DNA of 64,000 bases from Crocinitomicaceae bacterium (GCA_024643555.1 JAHEMQ010000001.1:39383-103382), one strand, 5' to 3'; counted from the first letter of the stretch, positions 41,259-50,707 are shown. Numbers and translations are program-made. The notes: generated from the sequence alone by a model not told the origin.

Positions 41259-44033
41259 ATGCAAAGAAGATTAGTAAACCTTTTTTCGTTTCCAATTCTT
41301 CTACTAGCGCTTTTTTTAGCACTTTCATTTCAATATTCCGCTCAAACTATCTCTGGAATCGTCAATTCGTATGCGGCGGTAACAGCCGTAACAACGAATA
41401 CAGCTACCGTAAATGCCATTGGTCCTTTTCAGGTGGGGGACAAGGTATTGATCATTCAAATGAAGGGAGCGACCATTACAGCCACGAACACAGCGGCTTT
41501 TGGTACCATTACATCCCTCGGGAATGCTGGAAATTTTGAGTTTACAACGATTGCCTCGATTAGTGGTAACACCATTACGTTTTCGAGTAATTTATGTAAA
41601 ACCTATACACCTTCGGGAAAAGTTCAGTTGGTGCGTGTTCCCGTATTTACATCCGTAACAATTATTGGAACCGTGACGGCGCAACCATGGAATGGAACGA
41701 CAGGAGGGATTGTAGCGATAGAAGCTACGAATAGCATTACCTTCAATGCAAATATCAATGTTGCTGGACAAGGATTTCTAGGTGGGGCTGTATTCTCAGG
41801 TTGGTTTGCTTGCGGAGATGGAAATTATGCCAATCAAAATGCTGGAAAAAAAGGCGAAGGCATTGCGATTCCACCCGTAACCATGGATTCCAATCGTGCT
41901 CCTTTGGCAAATGGAGGTGGAGGATCGAATACAGGAAATCCGGGTGCCGGAGGTGGAGCGAATGGTGGTGTTGGAGGTCGGGGTGGAAATGAATTTTATG
42001 GATCGTGTCAACTGAATTTCTCCTATGGATTAGGTGGGTATGCACCAAGTTATTCTTCTTACAAAGCTTATTTAGGTGGTGGCGGAGGTGGTGGATATAA
42101 AGACAATGGATTAAATGCAACCGCTGGATCTAATGGTGGTGGAATGGTATTTCTTAATTCGCCTACGATAAATGGGAATAATTTCATGGTGGATGCCCGT
42201 GGTTCCAATGTCATTGGCAACACAGATTCTGAAGGAGCAGGCGCAGGAGGAGCAGGTGGATGTATCTATTATCTGTGTACAAACACAACATCAGCACTTA
42301 CTTTAGATTTACGCGGCGGAAATGGCGGTAATATTTTTAGCACACTTTGGTCTTCTGCTTGTCACGGACCGGGTGGAGGCGGTGGTGGTGGAGCTGTTTG
42401 TTACCTTCAAGCAGCGATTCCTGCAAACGTTACGAATTTATTAGCTGGAGGCACACCGGGAACAGTCTTACATACGGGTCCAGCATGTGCTGGGACTTCA
42501 CATGGCGCAACCGCTGGCGCTGCAGGGATTCAATTATTTAACTATCCGGCACCTGCTGCACCAAATCTTCCAAATCTTGGACCAAACATCTCCATTTGTC
42601 AAGGTCAAACGGTAAGTCTGCAATTAACGCAAGTCTTTGCATCCTATTCATGGAGCAACGGACAAACAAGTTCTACGATTAACATCAATACGCCAGGGAT
42701 TTATTGGGTAGATGTCCCAAGCGGCTGTTCCATTGCACGCGATTCCATTGTGGTGGGACTCAGTGTTTTTCCGTTTGATGTAGGTCCGGATCAAGTCATT
42801 TGTCAAGGAGATTCCATTTTAATTTCTGGGAATGGTGCTTTTTCCTCCATTACTTGGAATAATGGATTAAATACCTCTTCGATTGTTGCGTCAAGTCCAG
42901 GCATTTACTCGGCAGTTGCAACAAATGTCAATGGTTGCACACAAACGGATTCGATGATCATCAGTCAATTGCCAAGCATATTCTCCGTTCTTGTCGATTC
43001 TGTTTGTAGTGGAAGTTCTTATAATTTTAATGGACAATTGCTATTACAAGCCGGGACATACACGGATACCTTGCAATCCATTCTTGGTTGTGATTCCATT
43101 GTGAGTTTGAACCTCTCTTTGGTAACAATTCCCTCTTCCACGACGAATGCGGAGATTTGCTTTGGTTCAACTTATTCTTTTAATGGCTTAAGCGTTACGC
43201 AAGCAGGAACGTATTCGGTTCAGCTCACAAGTCAATTTGGTTGCGATTCCACGGCTATTTTGAATTTAATTGTTCATCCTTTACCTGTTATCAATGTTCA
43301 AGACACCCTTGTTTGTGAAAACACCTTATTGACCTTAACGGCGACGGGTGCACTGAGTTATGTTTGGGATGTTCCTCAAAATTCCAATGGTTCGATTACC
43401 GTTTCACCTGCACAAACGAGTACGTATCACGTTTATGGGATTGATCAATTTTCTTGTGTTTCTGCAAGTGTTCCATTAACAGTCTTTGTAGATCCAACTC
43501 CAAATCCAAGTTTTTACATCGATCCAGACCAAGTGGATATTGACAATCCCACGATTACCATATACAATACTACAACTGGAAACAATCAAAGCACTTGGAA
43601 TATTTTAGGAACAAGTTTCATCTACAATCAAAGTTCATTTCCATTTCAATTGCCTTATCAAGAAGGTACCTATTCCATTCAATTAATCAGTGAAACAGCC
43701 ATCGGATGTGCAGATTCACTTAGTTTGACGGCCACGGTTCGCGACAATGTGGCGCTTTACGTACCGAATACCTTTACGCCTGATGCCGAAGAATTTAACA
43801 CCGTTTTCTTGCCGATATTTTCGACAGGATTTATTCCAAAAAACTATCAGTTGGAGATTTTTAATCGTTGGGGTGAAGAGGTGTTTCAGTCAGGTAATCA
43901 CCTTATAGGTTGGGATGGGAGGTTCCAATTCGTTTTATGTCCGGACGGTACCTATTCTTATCAAATTAGCTATCAACGAAAAGATGGTGAGGCTCCAATC
44001 ATTGTTTCAGGTCATGTCAATTTGTTGCATTAA
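41259..44033 (+). CDS. Large secreted glycine-rich adhesin-like protein with T9SS type-B C-terminal domain
   Basis: Gly-rich GGGGSNTGNPGAGGGANGGVGGRGG...GPGGGGGGGAVC; C-terminus LYVPNTFTPDAEEFNTVFLPIF...FNRWGEEVF...GWDGR...GHVNLLH. Confidence 0.9.
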   Translation: MQRRLVNLFSFPILLLALFLALSFQYSAQTISGIVNSYAAVTAVTTNTATVNAIGPFQVGDKVLIIQMKGATITATNTAAFGTITSLGNAGNFEFTTIASISGNTITFSSNLCKTYTPSGKVQLVRVPVFTSVTIIGTVTAQPWNGTTGGIVAIEATNSITFNANINVAGQGFLGGAVFSGWFACGDGNYANQNAGKKGEGIAIPPVTMDSNRAPLANGGGGSNTGNPGAGGGANGGVGGRGGNEFYGSCQLNFSYGLGGYAPSYSSYKAYLGGGGGGGYKDNGLNATAGSNGGGMVFLNSPTINGNNFMVDARGSNVIGNTDSEGAGAGGAGGCIYYLCTNTTSALTLDLRGGNGGNIFSTLWSSACHGPGGGGGGGAVCYLQAAIPANVTNLLAGGTPGTVLHTGPACAGTSHGATAGAAGIQLFNYPAPAAPNLPNLGPNISICQGQTVSLQLTQVFASYSWSNGQTSSTININTPGIYWVDVPSGCSIARDSIVVGLSVFPFDVGPDQVICQGDSILISGNGAFSSITWNNGLNTSSIVASSPGIYSAVATNVNGCTQTDSMIISQLPSIFSVLVDSVCSGSSYNFNGQLLLQAGTYTDTLQSILGCDSIVSLNLSLVTIPSSTTNAEICFGSTYSFNGLSVTQAGTYSVQLTSQFGCDSTAILNLIVHPLPVINVQDTLVCENTLLTLTATGALSYVWDVPQNSNGSITVSPAQTSTYHVYGIDQFSCVSASVPLTVFVDPTPNPSFYIDPDQVDIDNPTITIYNTTTGNNQSTWNILGTSFIYNQSSFPFQLPYQEGTYSIQLISETAIGCADSLSLTATVRDNVALYVPNTFTPDAEEFNTVFLPIFSTGFIPKNYQLEIFNRWGEEVFQSGNHLIGWDGRFQFVLCPDGTYSYQISYQRKDGEAPIIVSGHVNLLH

Positions 44034-44592
44034 AATGAAGGATAGCATCCTTCATAAAAGCATGAAAAACAGTCTCAATTGTTTCTTCTTTTTGTTCGAA
44101 CACCACATGTGCGTCTGCTAATTTTGTTTCGAAAGATAAGCGTTTAGAAACACCTTCACAGGATTTCATTAAGCCGTATTTCGAGGGGTAGTGGTTCATC
44201 CATTTATGTTGACGTAATTTCTCCATGAAATGGAGAAAAGAAGTTGGGTATTGTTCCGCATATTCGGATTCATGTTGATAAAAATCCAACAAAAAAGAAT
44301 CGTATGGAGCGAAGTGATATTGTTCCCAATTTTTTGCAAGTAAATGATCAAAAAAAAGATCAACAGCAATGGGGCCTACCTTTGGTAGTTCGGTCATGAG
44401 TTCCAACTTTAATTCACGAACGAGGGGATGTGTGTCAATATAATAATCGATTTGTCTGTGTAGAAAAATCCCTTCTTGGATAAGTGGGGGGAAATGATCA
44501 AAGTTTCTCCCGCGCACAAAATCACCAAACAGGTTGGCAATCATTAAGTCCCTGTCGTTTCGCGAAAAATAAAGATGTCCTAGGAAATTCAT
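44017..44592 (-). CDS. Acyl carrier protein phosphodiesterase (AcpH family)
   Basis: MNFLGHLYFSRNDRDLMIANLFGDFVRG...IDYYIDTHPLVRELK...FFDHLLAKNW. Start refined to ATG 44592. Confidence 0.9.
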   Translation of the reverse strand: MNFLGHLYFSRNDRDLMIANLFGDFVRGRNFDHFPPLIQEGIFLHRQIDYYIDTHPLVRELKLELMTELPKVGPIAVDLFFDHLLAKNWEQYHFAPYDSFLLDFYQHESEYAEQYPTSFLHFMEKLRQHKWMNHYPSKYGLMKSCEGVSKRLSFETKLADAHVVFEQKEETIETVFHAFMKDAILHFNATN

Positions 44593-44596
44593 GGTC

Positions 44597-44622
44597 AAAA
44601 AAAATCCTGCCGAAGCAGGATT
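44597..44622 (-). terminator. Intrinsic terminator with C(UUCG)G tetraloop downstream of the DUF2795 gene
   Basis: Minus strand: AATCCTGC-TTCG-GCAGGATT then T-tract (44604..44597), ending 5 nt before the acpH ATG. Confidence 0.88.
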
Positions 44623-44625
44623 CTA

Positions 44626-44847
44626 TTAATATTCATCTTCGTTAAAGAGGAAATCTTCTCTCGAAGGATAATCCGGCCAAATTTCTTCAATACTTTCGTA
44701 CATGTCACCTTCATCTTCCAAATCTTGCAGGTTTTCTACTACTTCTAACGGAGCTCCAGTACGAATAGCGAAATCAATTAATTCCTCCTTCGTTGCTGGC
44801 CATGGAGCATCTTCTAAGTAAGAAGCAAGTTCTAAAGTCCAATACAT
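44626..44847 (-). CDS. DUF2795 domain-containing protein
   Basis: YWTLELASYLEDAPWPATKEELIDFAIRTGAPLEVVENLQDLEDE, typical of this Bacteroidota family. Confidence 0.88.
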   Translation of the reverse strand: MYWTLELASYLEDAPWPATKEELIDFAIRTGAPLEVVENLQDLEDEGDMYESIEEIWPDYPSREDFLFNEDEY

Positions 44848-44876
44848 ATGCTGTGTTTTTAGGTGTTAATTTTTGG

Positions 44877-44906
44877 CAAAAGTAATTTTTATTTCGAATA
44901 ATGCAA
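44877..44906 (-). promoter_or_regulatory. Bacteroidota promoter: -7 TACTTTTG (44877-44884), -33 TTG (44904-44906) for the DUF2795 gene
   Basis: CAAAAGTA ... CAA, 19-nt spacing, plus strand. Confidence 0.65.
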
Positions 44907-44940
44907 ATTAAATGTATAAACTATCGTTCATTCTCATTGC

Positions 44941-45489
44941 TTACATTCTCGGTTTCCATTCAATTTCTTGAATGGATAAGTCCATGGCTATTCTTCGTCC
45001 AAGGACAAATAAGTAATCACTTAATCGATTTAAGTAGCTCAATACAAGAGGCGCGACAAAATCGTGCTCGTCCAAGGTGACCACTATGCGCTCGGTTCTA
45101 CGACAAACGCAACGTGCAACATGAATATGTCCAATGAATGGATGTCCTCCCGGTAGAACAAAACTCGTCAAAGGTGGAAGACTTGCATCCATTTCATCCA
45201 TCCAATCTTCTAAAAGTAAAACGTCAGATTCCAATAAATCTGGGATTTTCATATTTGATTTTTCTGGATCAGAAGCTAAACTAGATCCTATCGTAAACAA
45301 GCGGTCTTGAATCTCAATTAATTGCTGAACGGCCTTCGTTTGGATGTCGAAGGAGCGAATTAATCCAATGTATGAATTTAATTCGTCGACAGTGCCATAG
45401 GCTTCGATGCGCAATTCACCTTTAGAAACCCTTGTTCCTCCGATTAATCCGGTGTGACCTTGATCACCTTTTTTGGTATAGATTTTCAT
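44941..45489 (-). CDS. Cob(I)yrinic acid a,c-diamide adenosyltransferase, PduO type
   Basis: MKIYTKKGDQGHTGLIGGTRVSK, YGTVDELNSYIGL, ARCVCRRTERIV, LNRLSDYLFVLGR. Confidence 0.96.
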   Translation of the reverse strand: MKIYTKKGDQGHTGLIGGTRVSKGELRIEAYGTVDELNSYIGLIRSFDIQTKAVQQLIEIQDRLFTIGSSLASDPEKSNMKIPDLLESDVLLLEDWMDEMDASLPPLTSFVLPGGHPFIGHIHVARCVCRRTERIVVTLDEHDFVAPLVLSYLNRLSDYLFVLGRRIAMDLSIQEIEWKPRM

Positions 45490-45490
45490 C

Positions 45491-46708
45491 TTAAACTTGA
45501 CTTAATAGGGTTCGTATTTCTTGCTCTGAATGATAAAAAGAAAGTAGTTTCATCATAACGCCATCCACGAGTGCGTCAGGACAAGACGCCCCAGATGTTA
45601 CGATGATTCTCACTTTCTCTTTTTGAGGTAAATAATTGGAATGGGATTCGATAGATTTTAAATGAATGTCAAAAGAATTGATGGCATTTTGAGATTGAAT
45701 TTCACCGGCATCTTTAATAAAGTAACATGGAAATTTCTGTTCGAGTAATTCGACGAGATGACTGGTGTTAGAACTATTGTATCCACCAACAACAATGGAC
45801 AAATCCGCTGTCGATTCCATCAAAGCTAAAGTTGCAGTTTGGTTATCATTCGTAGCATAGCACAAGGTATCACGCGTATCTGCAATGTGTGATTTTACAT
45901 CATCTTCGCCATATTTTTGAATCATTACTTCACGGAGAAACTGGGCAATTTCCTGTGTTTCAGTTGCCAACATTGTTGTTTGATTCACAACGCCGATTTT
46001 CTTTAAATGTAGCACTGGATTAAATCCTTCCGACATCTTGTTGGAAAAATATAACATGAATTCCTCTTCACTTCGTTCTCCTAAAATGTAAGCAGCCAAT
46101 TCCTTTGCTTCTTGCAAATCCTTTAAAACAATTGATGGTGCATTTTTAGAACTATGTGAAAAGGTTGCGCGCGTTTCTTCGTGATTGTATTTTCCATGAA
46201 TGACAATGGTGTGATCGGTTTCGCCTAGTTTTTCCGAGCGATTCCAAACTTTTTCCACGAAGGGACAAGTGGTGTTGTAAGTCGCGATATCAACTCCAAT
46301 TGAATTTAATTGTTTTTCAATTTCTAAGGTTGTGCCAAATGCAGGAATAATCACCAAGTCATCTGCCGACAAATCTGAAAACGGAATCAGTTGATTTCCT
46401 TCGGTGTCCTGAAGAAATTGCAATCCATGACTCACTAAATCCTCGTTAACAGCTGGATTGTGGATCATTTGACTTAATAAGAAAATGCGTTTTGTCGGAT
46501 TTTCTTCAATGGCTTTGTAGCTTTTTTCAATGGCATTTTCAACGCCGTAACAAAAGCCAAAATGGCGCGCGATGATAAATGTAATGTTCCCCAGAGTCAA
46601 TTCACTTGGACTAAAATCCTTTTTGCGTGGATCCTCCAATTTTCGTTTCGCCTTCACCTTAGAAATGATCGGGGAACGGTAGAAAGCAGGAACTTCGAAT
46701 TGTTTCAT
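45491..46708 (-). CDS. ispH: 4-hydroxy-3-methylbut-2-enyl diphosphate reductase (long form)
   Basis: ARHFGFCYGVENAIEKSY, TYNTTCPFVEKVW, VGGYNSSNTSHLVEL, VTSGASCPDALVDGVM; three Fe-S cysteines present. Confidence 0.95.
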   Translation of the reverse strand: MKQFEVPAFYRSPIISKVKAKRKLEDPRKKDFSPSELTLGNITFIIARHFGFCYGVENAIEKSYKAIEENPTKRIFLLSQMIHNPAVNEDLVSHGLQFLQDTEGNQLIPFSDLSADDLVIIPAFGTTLEIEKQLNSIGVDIATYNTTCPFVEKVWNRSEKLGETDHTIVIHGKYNHEETRATFSHSSKNAPSIVLKDLQEAKELAAYILGERSEEEFMLYFSNKMSEGFNPVLHLKKIGVVNQTTMLATETQEIAQFLREVMIQKYGEDDVKSHIADTRDTLCYATNDNQTATLALMESTADLSIVVGGYNSSNTSHLVELLEQKFPCYFIKDAGEIQSQNAINSFDIHLKSIESHSNYLPQKEKVRIIVTSGASCPDALVDGVMMKLLSFYHSEQEIRTLLSQV

Positions 46709-46741
46709 ATGTTTACATCAACGATTAAGCGTTGAATTGGT

Positions 46742-47185
46742 TCATTTGCGTTTATACATTTTTTCGTAACGTTCAATCCAATCGTTTACGGTCATTTTTT
46801 GTGCTAGTTCGCCAATCAAATCAAATGGAATGGGGTGTCCGTGTTTAAAACGGATGCAGGATTTTCCCATGTCCAATTTCTTCGAGCTATGCTTTGGAAA
46901 TTCACCTACAAACCAATTGAGTAATTTTTCATCGCTGTAAATCCCCATATGGTAAACAGCAATAAAGTTCTTTTGACAAGCTATGTTTAAAAACGGCAAT
47001 GGTAACTTCGGTGTACAATGGTAGCCGTCTGGATAAATGCTATGCGGGACAACGTATCCAATCATGCCATAACTTTCCACTTCTTCGAATCCTGCGGGAA
47101 TATTCGCCTTAATCACTTCCATGAGTTTCAAAAAACCCTCCTGATAAGCTTCTGGAATAGCGTCGATGTATGATTGAATGCTCAT
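46742..47185 (-). CDS. DUF1801 domain-containing protein (YdhG-like)
   Basis: YIDAIPEAYQEGFLKLMEVIKANIPAGFEEVESYGMIGYVVP...KNFIAVYHMGIY...MGKSCIRFK. Confidence 0.9.
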   Translation of the reverse strand: MSIQSYIDAIPEAYQEGFLKLMEVIKANIPAGFEEVESYGMIGYVVPHSIYPDGYHCTPKLPLPFLNIACQKNFIAVYHMGIYSDEKLLNWFVGEFPKHSSKKLDMGKSCIRFKHGHPIPFDLIGELAQKMTVNDWIERYEKMYKRK

Positions 47186-47189
47186 GATA

Positions 47190-48389
47190 TTAATTTGTTT
47201 TTCCCGGATAAACTTCCAATGCTACACGCAAACATTCAACGGCATTATGCAAAGCATCTTGATTTAAAACGTATGCGATTCGTGCTTCTTGTTTTCCTGC
47301 TCCTGGTGTTGAGTAGAATCCATTTGCTGGTGCCATCATGACGGTTTGACCTTCGTGTTCAAAGTCTTCTAGAAGCCATTGACAAAATTTCTCTGCATCA
47401 TCTACCGGGAATTTCGCGACGCAATAGAACGCACCACTTGGTTTCGGACAAAAAACACCAGGAATGCTGTTGAGTCCATCAACCATAATGTTTCTACGAG
47501 TGACATATTCCGAAACAACTGCATCGAAATAGGATTGAGGTGTGTCTAACGCAGCTTCTGCAGCAATTTGATCAACAGTTGGGGGAGATAAACGTGCCTG
47601 ACCAAATTTCAAAGCGGCGCTCATTACTTCTTTGTTTTTGGTAATCAATGCGCCAATTCGTGCTCCACACATGGAATAACGTTTCGAAACGGAATCAATC
47701 ATGATGACATTGTTTTCAATGCCTTTCAAATTCATAACGGAAAAAGGAACGGCACCGTCGTAACAGAATTCACGGTACACTTCATCTGCGAATAAATACA
47801 GGTCATGCTTTAATACGATTTCTCGGAGTTGCTCCAATTCTTCTTGCGAATAAAGATATCCGGTAGGATTTCCTGGATTGCAAATAACTATTGCTTTTGT
47901 TTTTGGGGTGATTTTCTTTTCAAATTCTTCAACCGGTGGTAGAGCGAATCCTGATTCGATCGAAGAAGCGACAGGCACAACATTTAATCCGGCTGTAACA
48001 GCGAATCCATTGTAATTTGCATAGAACGGTTCGGGAATGATGACTTCGTCTCCGGGATTACAGGTAGTCATGAAACCAAAAATTAAAGCTTCAGATCCTC
48101 CAGTTGTAATAAGGATGTCCTCACTGTTTACTGGAATGCCACTTTTTTGATACGAAATGGCTAGTTTATCTCTATAGCTTTCAAATCCAGCAGAATGACT
48201 GTATTCCAATACCTTCCGGTCTAACTGATGAATCGCCTTTAACGCAGTTTCAGGTGTTTCGATGTCGGGTTGACCAATATTTAAATGATAAACGATTTTC
48301 CCCGCTTTTTTAGCGGTTTCAGCGTAAGGAACTAGTTTTCTGATGGGTGAGGCAGGCATTTGAATCGCCTTATCTGAGATTTTTGGCAT
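47190..48389 (-). CDS. Pyridoxal-phosphate-dependent class I aminotransferase
   Basis: YHLNIGQPDIETP, ICNPGNPTGYLYSQEEL, DSVSKRYSMCGARIGALI. Confidence 0.95.
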   Translation of the reverse strand: MPKISDKAIQMPASPIRKLVPYAETAKKAGKIVYHLNIGQPDIETPETALKAIHQLDRKVLEYSHSAGFESYRDKLAISYQKSGIPVNSEDILITTGGSEALIFGFMTTCNPGDEVIIPEPFYANYNGFAVTAGLNVVPVASSIESGFALPPVEEFEKKITPKTKAIVICNPGNPTGYLYSQEELEQLREIVLKHDLYLFADEVYREFCYDGAVPFSVMNLKGIENNVIMIDSVSKRYSMCGARIGALITKNKEVMSAALKFGQARLSPPTVDQIAAEAALDTPQSYFDAVVSEYVTRRNIMVDGLNSIPGVFCPKPSGAFYCVAKFPVDDAEKFCQWLLEDFEHEGQTVMMAPANGFYSTPGAGKQEARIAYVLNQDALHNAVECLRVALEVYPGKTN

Positions 48390-48408
48390 GTATATGTTTT
48401 TGATTCCT

Positions 48409-48416
48409 CAAAATTA
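48409..48416 (-). promoter_or_regulatory. -7 box TAATTTTG upstream of the aminotransferase gene
   Basis: CAAAATTA on plus strand; no convincing -33. Confidence 0.45.
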
Positions 48417-48442
48417 ATCATTCTTCTCAAATTGGAGTAGAA

Positions 48443-50074
48443 TCATTTACCCTTACTACTCATCCAAGTTGTTCGTTTAAAAAACACGAATCCACCTTTT
48501 TCACCGATTAATTGAAGTTCGGGGTAATTGGTCATGAATTCTTGTTTTTGTTGAATTTTTGCAACAAAATATGCAGGCTTTGATAAGATTCCAGTTGCAA
48601 CTGCTTTTTCGTCTCGTGTGACTTCATTTCCCGGTCGAGCATTGCCGTAGAAGAGATGTGCATAGGATTTAAATCCCAAGGTGCTAAAATAAGCATCTTC
48701 GTGTTGATGCCGTTTGTAAAAGTCAATCGCTGCACCCTGGGTAATATCTTCGACTTTCGGCACAATAAACGCATTCACACTGACTAAACTCATCAGGATG
48801 CCAATTCCTATTGCGAGGTAATAATTCCTTAATTTATTTTTAACTAAAAAATTGATAGACAGTGTTATGGTTATGATTAATAAAAGTAAAGGTGTAAGTT
48901 GAATCAAGGACCAAGAATAGTGTTCTTTCATGGCCTCGACGGCAAATGGATCATTCACATGAATGTACGAAAGTAGGACTGATGTGTGTCCAACTAAGTA
49001 ACCGACCCCGCCAAAAATCAACACTAAGATTCCTAAAAATACAAGGGTGAAATAATGTAGTTTTTTCGTATTGAACCATCCGTTTTCCCATTCTAATAGC
49101 ACATATCGTGCACCGAAATAAGTAATGGGAAAATAACAAAAACTGGAATAATGAATAATTTTCGTTTTCACAATGGAAAACAAGATGAGCGTAAACCAAA
49201 GCATGCAGTGCATGAGTATGTCGAGTTTGTTGCGTTCAATGGATTTCGTTCGAAAATAGGCAATCATGAAAAAAGATGCCGGAAAAACTCCGAAAAGAAG
49301 AATGATCCAATGGTAATAAAGCGGACCTCCGTGTCCTGCATCTTGCGTTTCAAAGAGTCGAACTTGATAGGCGATGAATTCTTGTATGATTTCTTGGTGT
49401 CCAGAAGCAATTAATAAAATAAACCAAAGGGATCCGATGAAAAGTGTTGTGGCTATAAAAAGTAAACTGTTTCCAAGCTTCGGGAATCCCCGGAAACGCT
49501 GAAATAGGAAATAAAGTCCAAAGGCGCCACCAATTAAAATCAATGCTACGGGACCTTTCGTTAGAATAGCCAAGCCGATAAATAGTCCGGCAAGCATAAA
49601 TTTACTGCGTTTGTTTGTTTCAATCCCTAGGTAAAATTGAATGATTCCGTTGAAAATAAACAAGTTAAACCACGGGTCAATAATTCCAGAATTGAAATAC
49701 ATGAAAGGTAAAATGGAACAAGCATAGACACCAGACCAAATAAGGCCCATTTGCTCGGAATAGAATTGTTTACCGAAGCGATATAGGGTGAGTAAGGTAA
49801 AAACAGCTGCAATTACGTTTGGAAATCGTGCTGCGAATTCGTTCATCCCGAAAATCTTCATTGAAAAAGCTTGCATCCAAATGAATAAGGGAGGTTTCTC
49901 CCAAAATGCTTGAAAGTTAACCGTCACATTAAAATAGTCTTTCGAGACAATCATTTCACGAGCACACTCAGCAAAATTTACTTCGTCCCAATCGAAAAGC
50001 GCAGATTGTCCAATTGTTGGTAAGCAAGCCAATGCTACAAAAGCGATCAAAATCCAATGTGCGTATTTAGTCAT
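48443..50074 (-). CDS. Glycosyltransferase family 39 protein (ArnT-like)
   Basis: SALFDWDEVNFAECAREMIVSKDYFNVTVNFQAFWEKPPLFIWMQAFSMKIFG, multi-TM. Confidence 0.92.
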   Translation of the reverse strand: MTKYAHWILIAFVALACLPTIGQSALFDWDEVNFAECAREMIVSKDYFNVTVNFQAFWEKPPLFIWMQAFSMKIFGMNEFAARFPNVIAAVFTLLTLYRFGKQFYSEQMGLIWSGVYACSILPFMYFNSGIIDPWFNLFIFNGIIQFYLGIETNKRSKFMLAGLFIGLAILTKGPVALILIGGAFGLYFLFQRFRGFPKLGNSLLFIATTLFIGSLWFILLIASGHQEIIQEFIAYQVRLFETQDAGHGGPLYYHWIILLFGVFPASFFMIAYFRTKSIERNKLDILMHCMLWFTLILFSIVKTKIIHYSSFCYFPITYFGARYVLLEWENGWFNTKKLHYFTLVFLGILVLIFGGVGYLVGHTSVLLSYIHVNDPFAVEAMKEHYSWSLIQLTPLLLLIITITLSINFLVKNKLRNYYLAIGIGILMSLVSVNAFIVPKVEDITQGAAIDFYKRHQHEDAYFSTLGFKSYAHLFYGNARPGNEVTRDEKAVATGILSKPAYFVAKIQQKQEFMTNYPELQLIGEKGGFVFFKRTTWMSSKGK

Positions 50075-50077
50075 GTT

Positions 50078-50707
50078 TTATTTGTTGAGAGGCTGATCTA
50101 AGTGTTGCCATTTGGACTGAAGGAATACCTGCGTGTATTTCATGCAAAGAAAGCCAATCATTGCCCCTGCAAATACATCTTCAAAATAGTGTTGGGATAA
50201 ATAAACGCGTGTAAAAGCAAAAAATAAAGCTCCGATGAAGCAAAGAAGTTGAGTTTGCCATGTTTTCGCGAAGTTCATGGCAAGAAACGTAAACAATACA
50301 AAGGAACTAGTGGAATGACCTGAAGGAAAACTCTGGAACTTGTGGTAATGAAAGTCCTTAATTAGGTGGAATCCTTTCACATGTTGGAACACATACATTG
50401 GCCTCATGTGATTGTTAAATACAAAGTGCTTGAGAAATTGAACAAGTCCTGAGGAAATTAAAAAGGCAATGAATAAAAGTAGGGCCAATTTTTTACTGCG
50501 AAAGAGGAAAACGAATAGTGCGAGCAGCAAGAGAAAAAGTCCATCGCCAACATTTGTCAAATACGGCATGAATAAATCACCGATTCTCGAATTCCAGGAA
50601 TTGAAGAATACATGTAACGAAAGTTTGTCCGTTTGTACAATGATCAATATTGCAAAGCACCAAAACACGTAATTGCACCAATCAAAGAGACTCGATTTCA
50701 TTTTCAT
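50078..50707 (-). CDS. Phosphatase PAP2 family protein
   Basis: FQSFPSGHSTSSFV and RVYLSQHYFEDVFAGAMIG motifs; multi-TM. Confidence 0.95.
   Translation of the reverse strand: MKMKSSLFDWCNYVFWCFAILIIVQTDKLSLHVFFNSWNSRIGDLFMPYLTNVGDGLFLLLLALFVFLFRSKKLALLLFIAFLISSGLVQFLKHFVFNNHMRPMYVFQHVKGFHLIKDFHYHKFQSFPSGHSTSSFVLFTFLAMNFAKTWQTQLLCFIGALFFAFTRVYLSQHYFEDVFAGAMIGFLCMKYTQVFLQSKWQHLDQPLNK

Noticed and set aside
41755-42541. His-, Cys- and Trp-rich ORFs (41755..42120 -, 41796..42011 -, 41801..41992 +, 42347..42541 +)
   Set aside because: Out-of-frame readings of the Gly-rich GGN repeat region of the adhesin gene.
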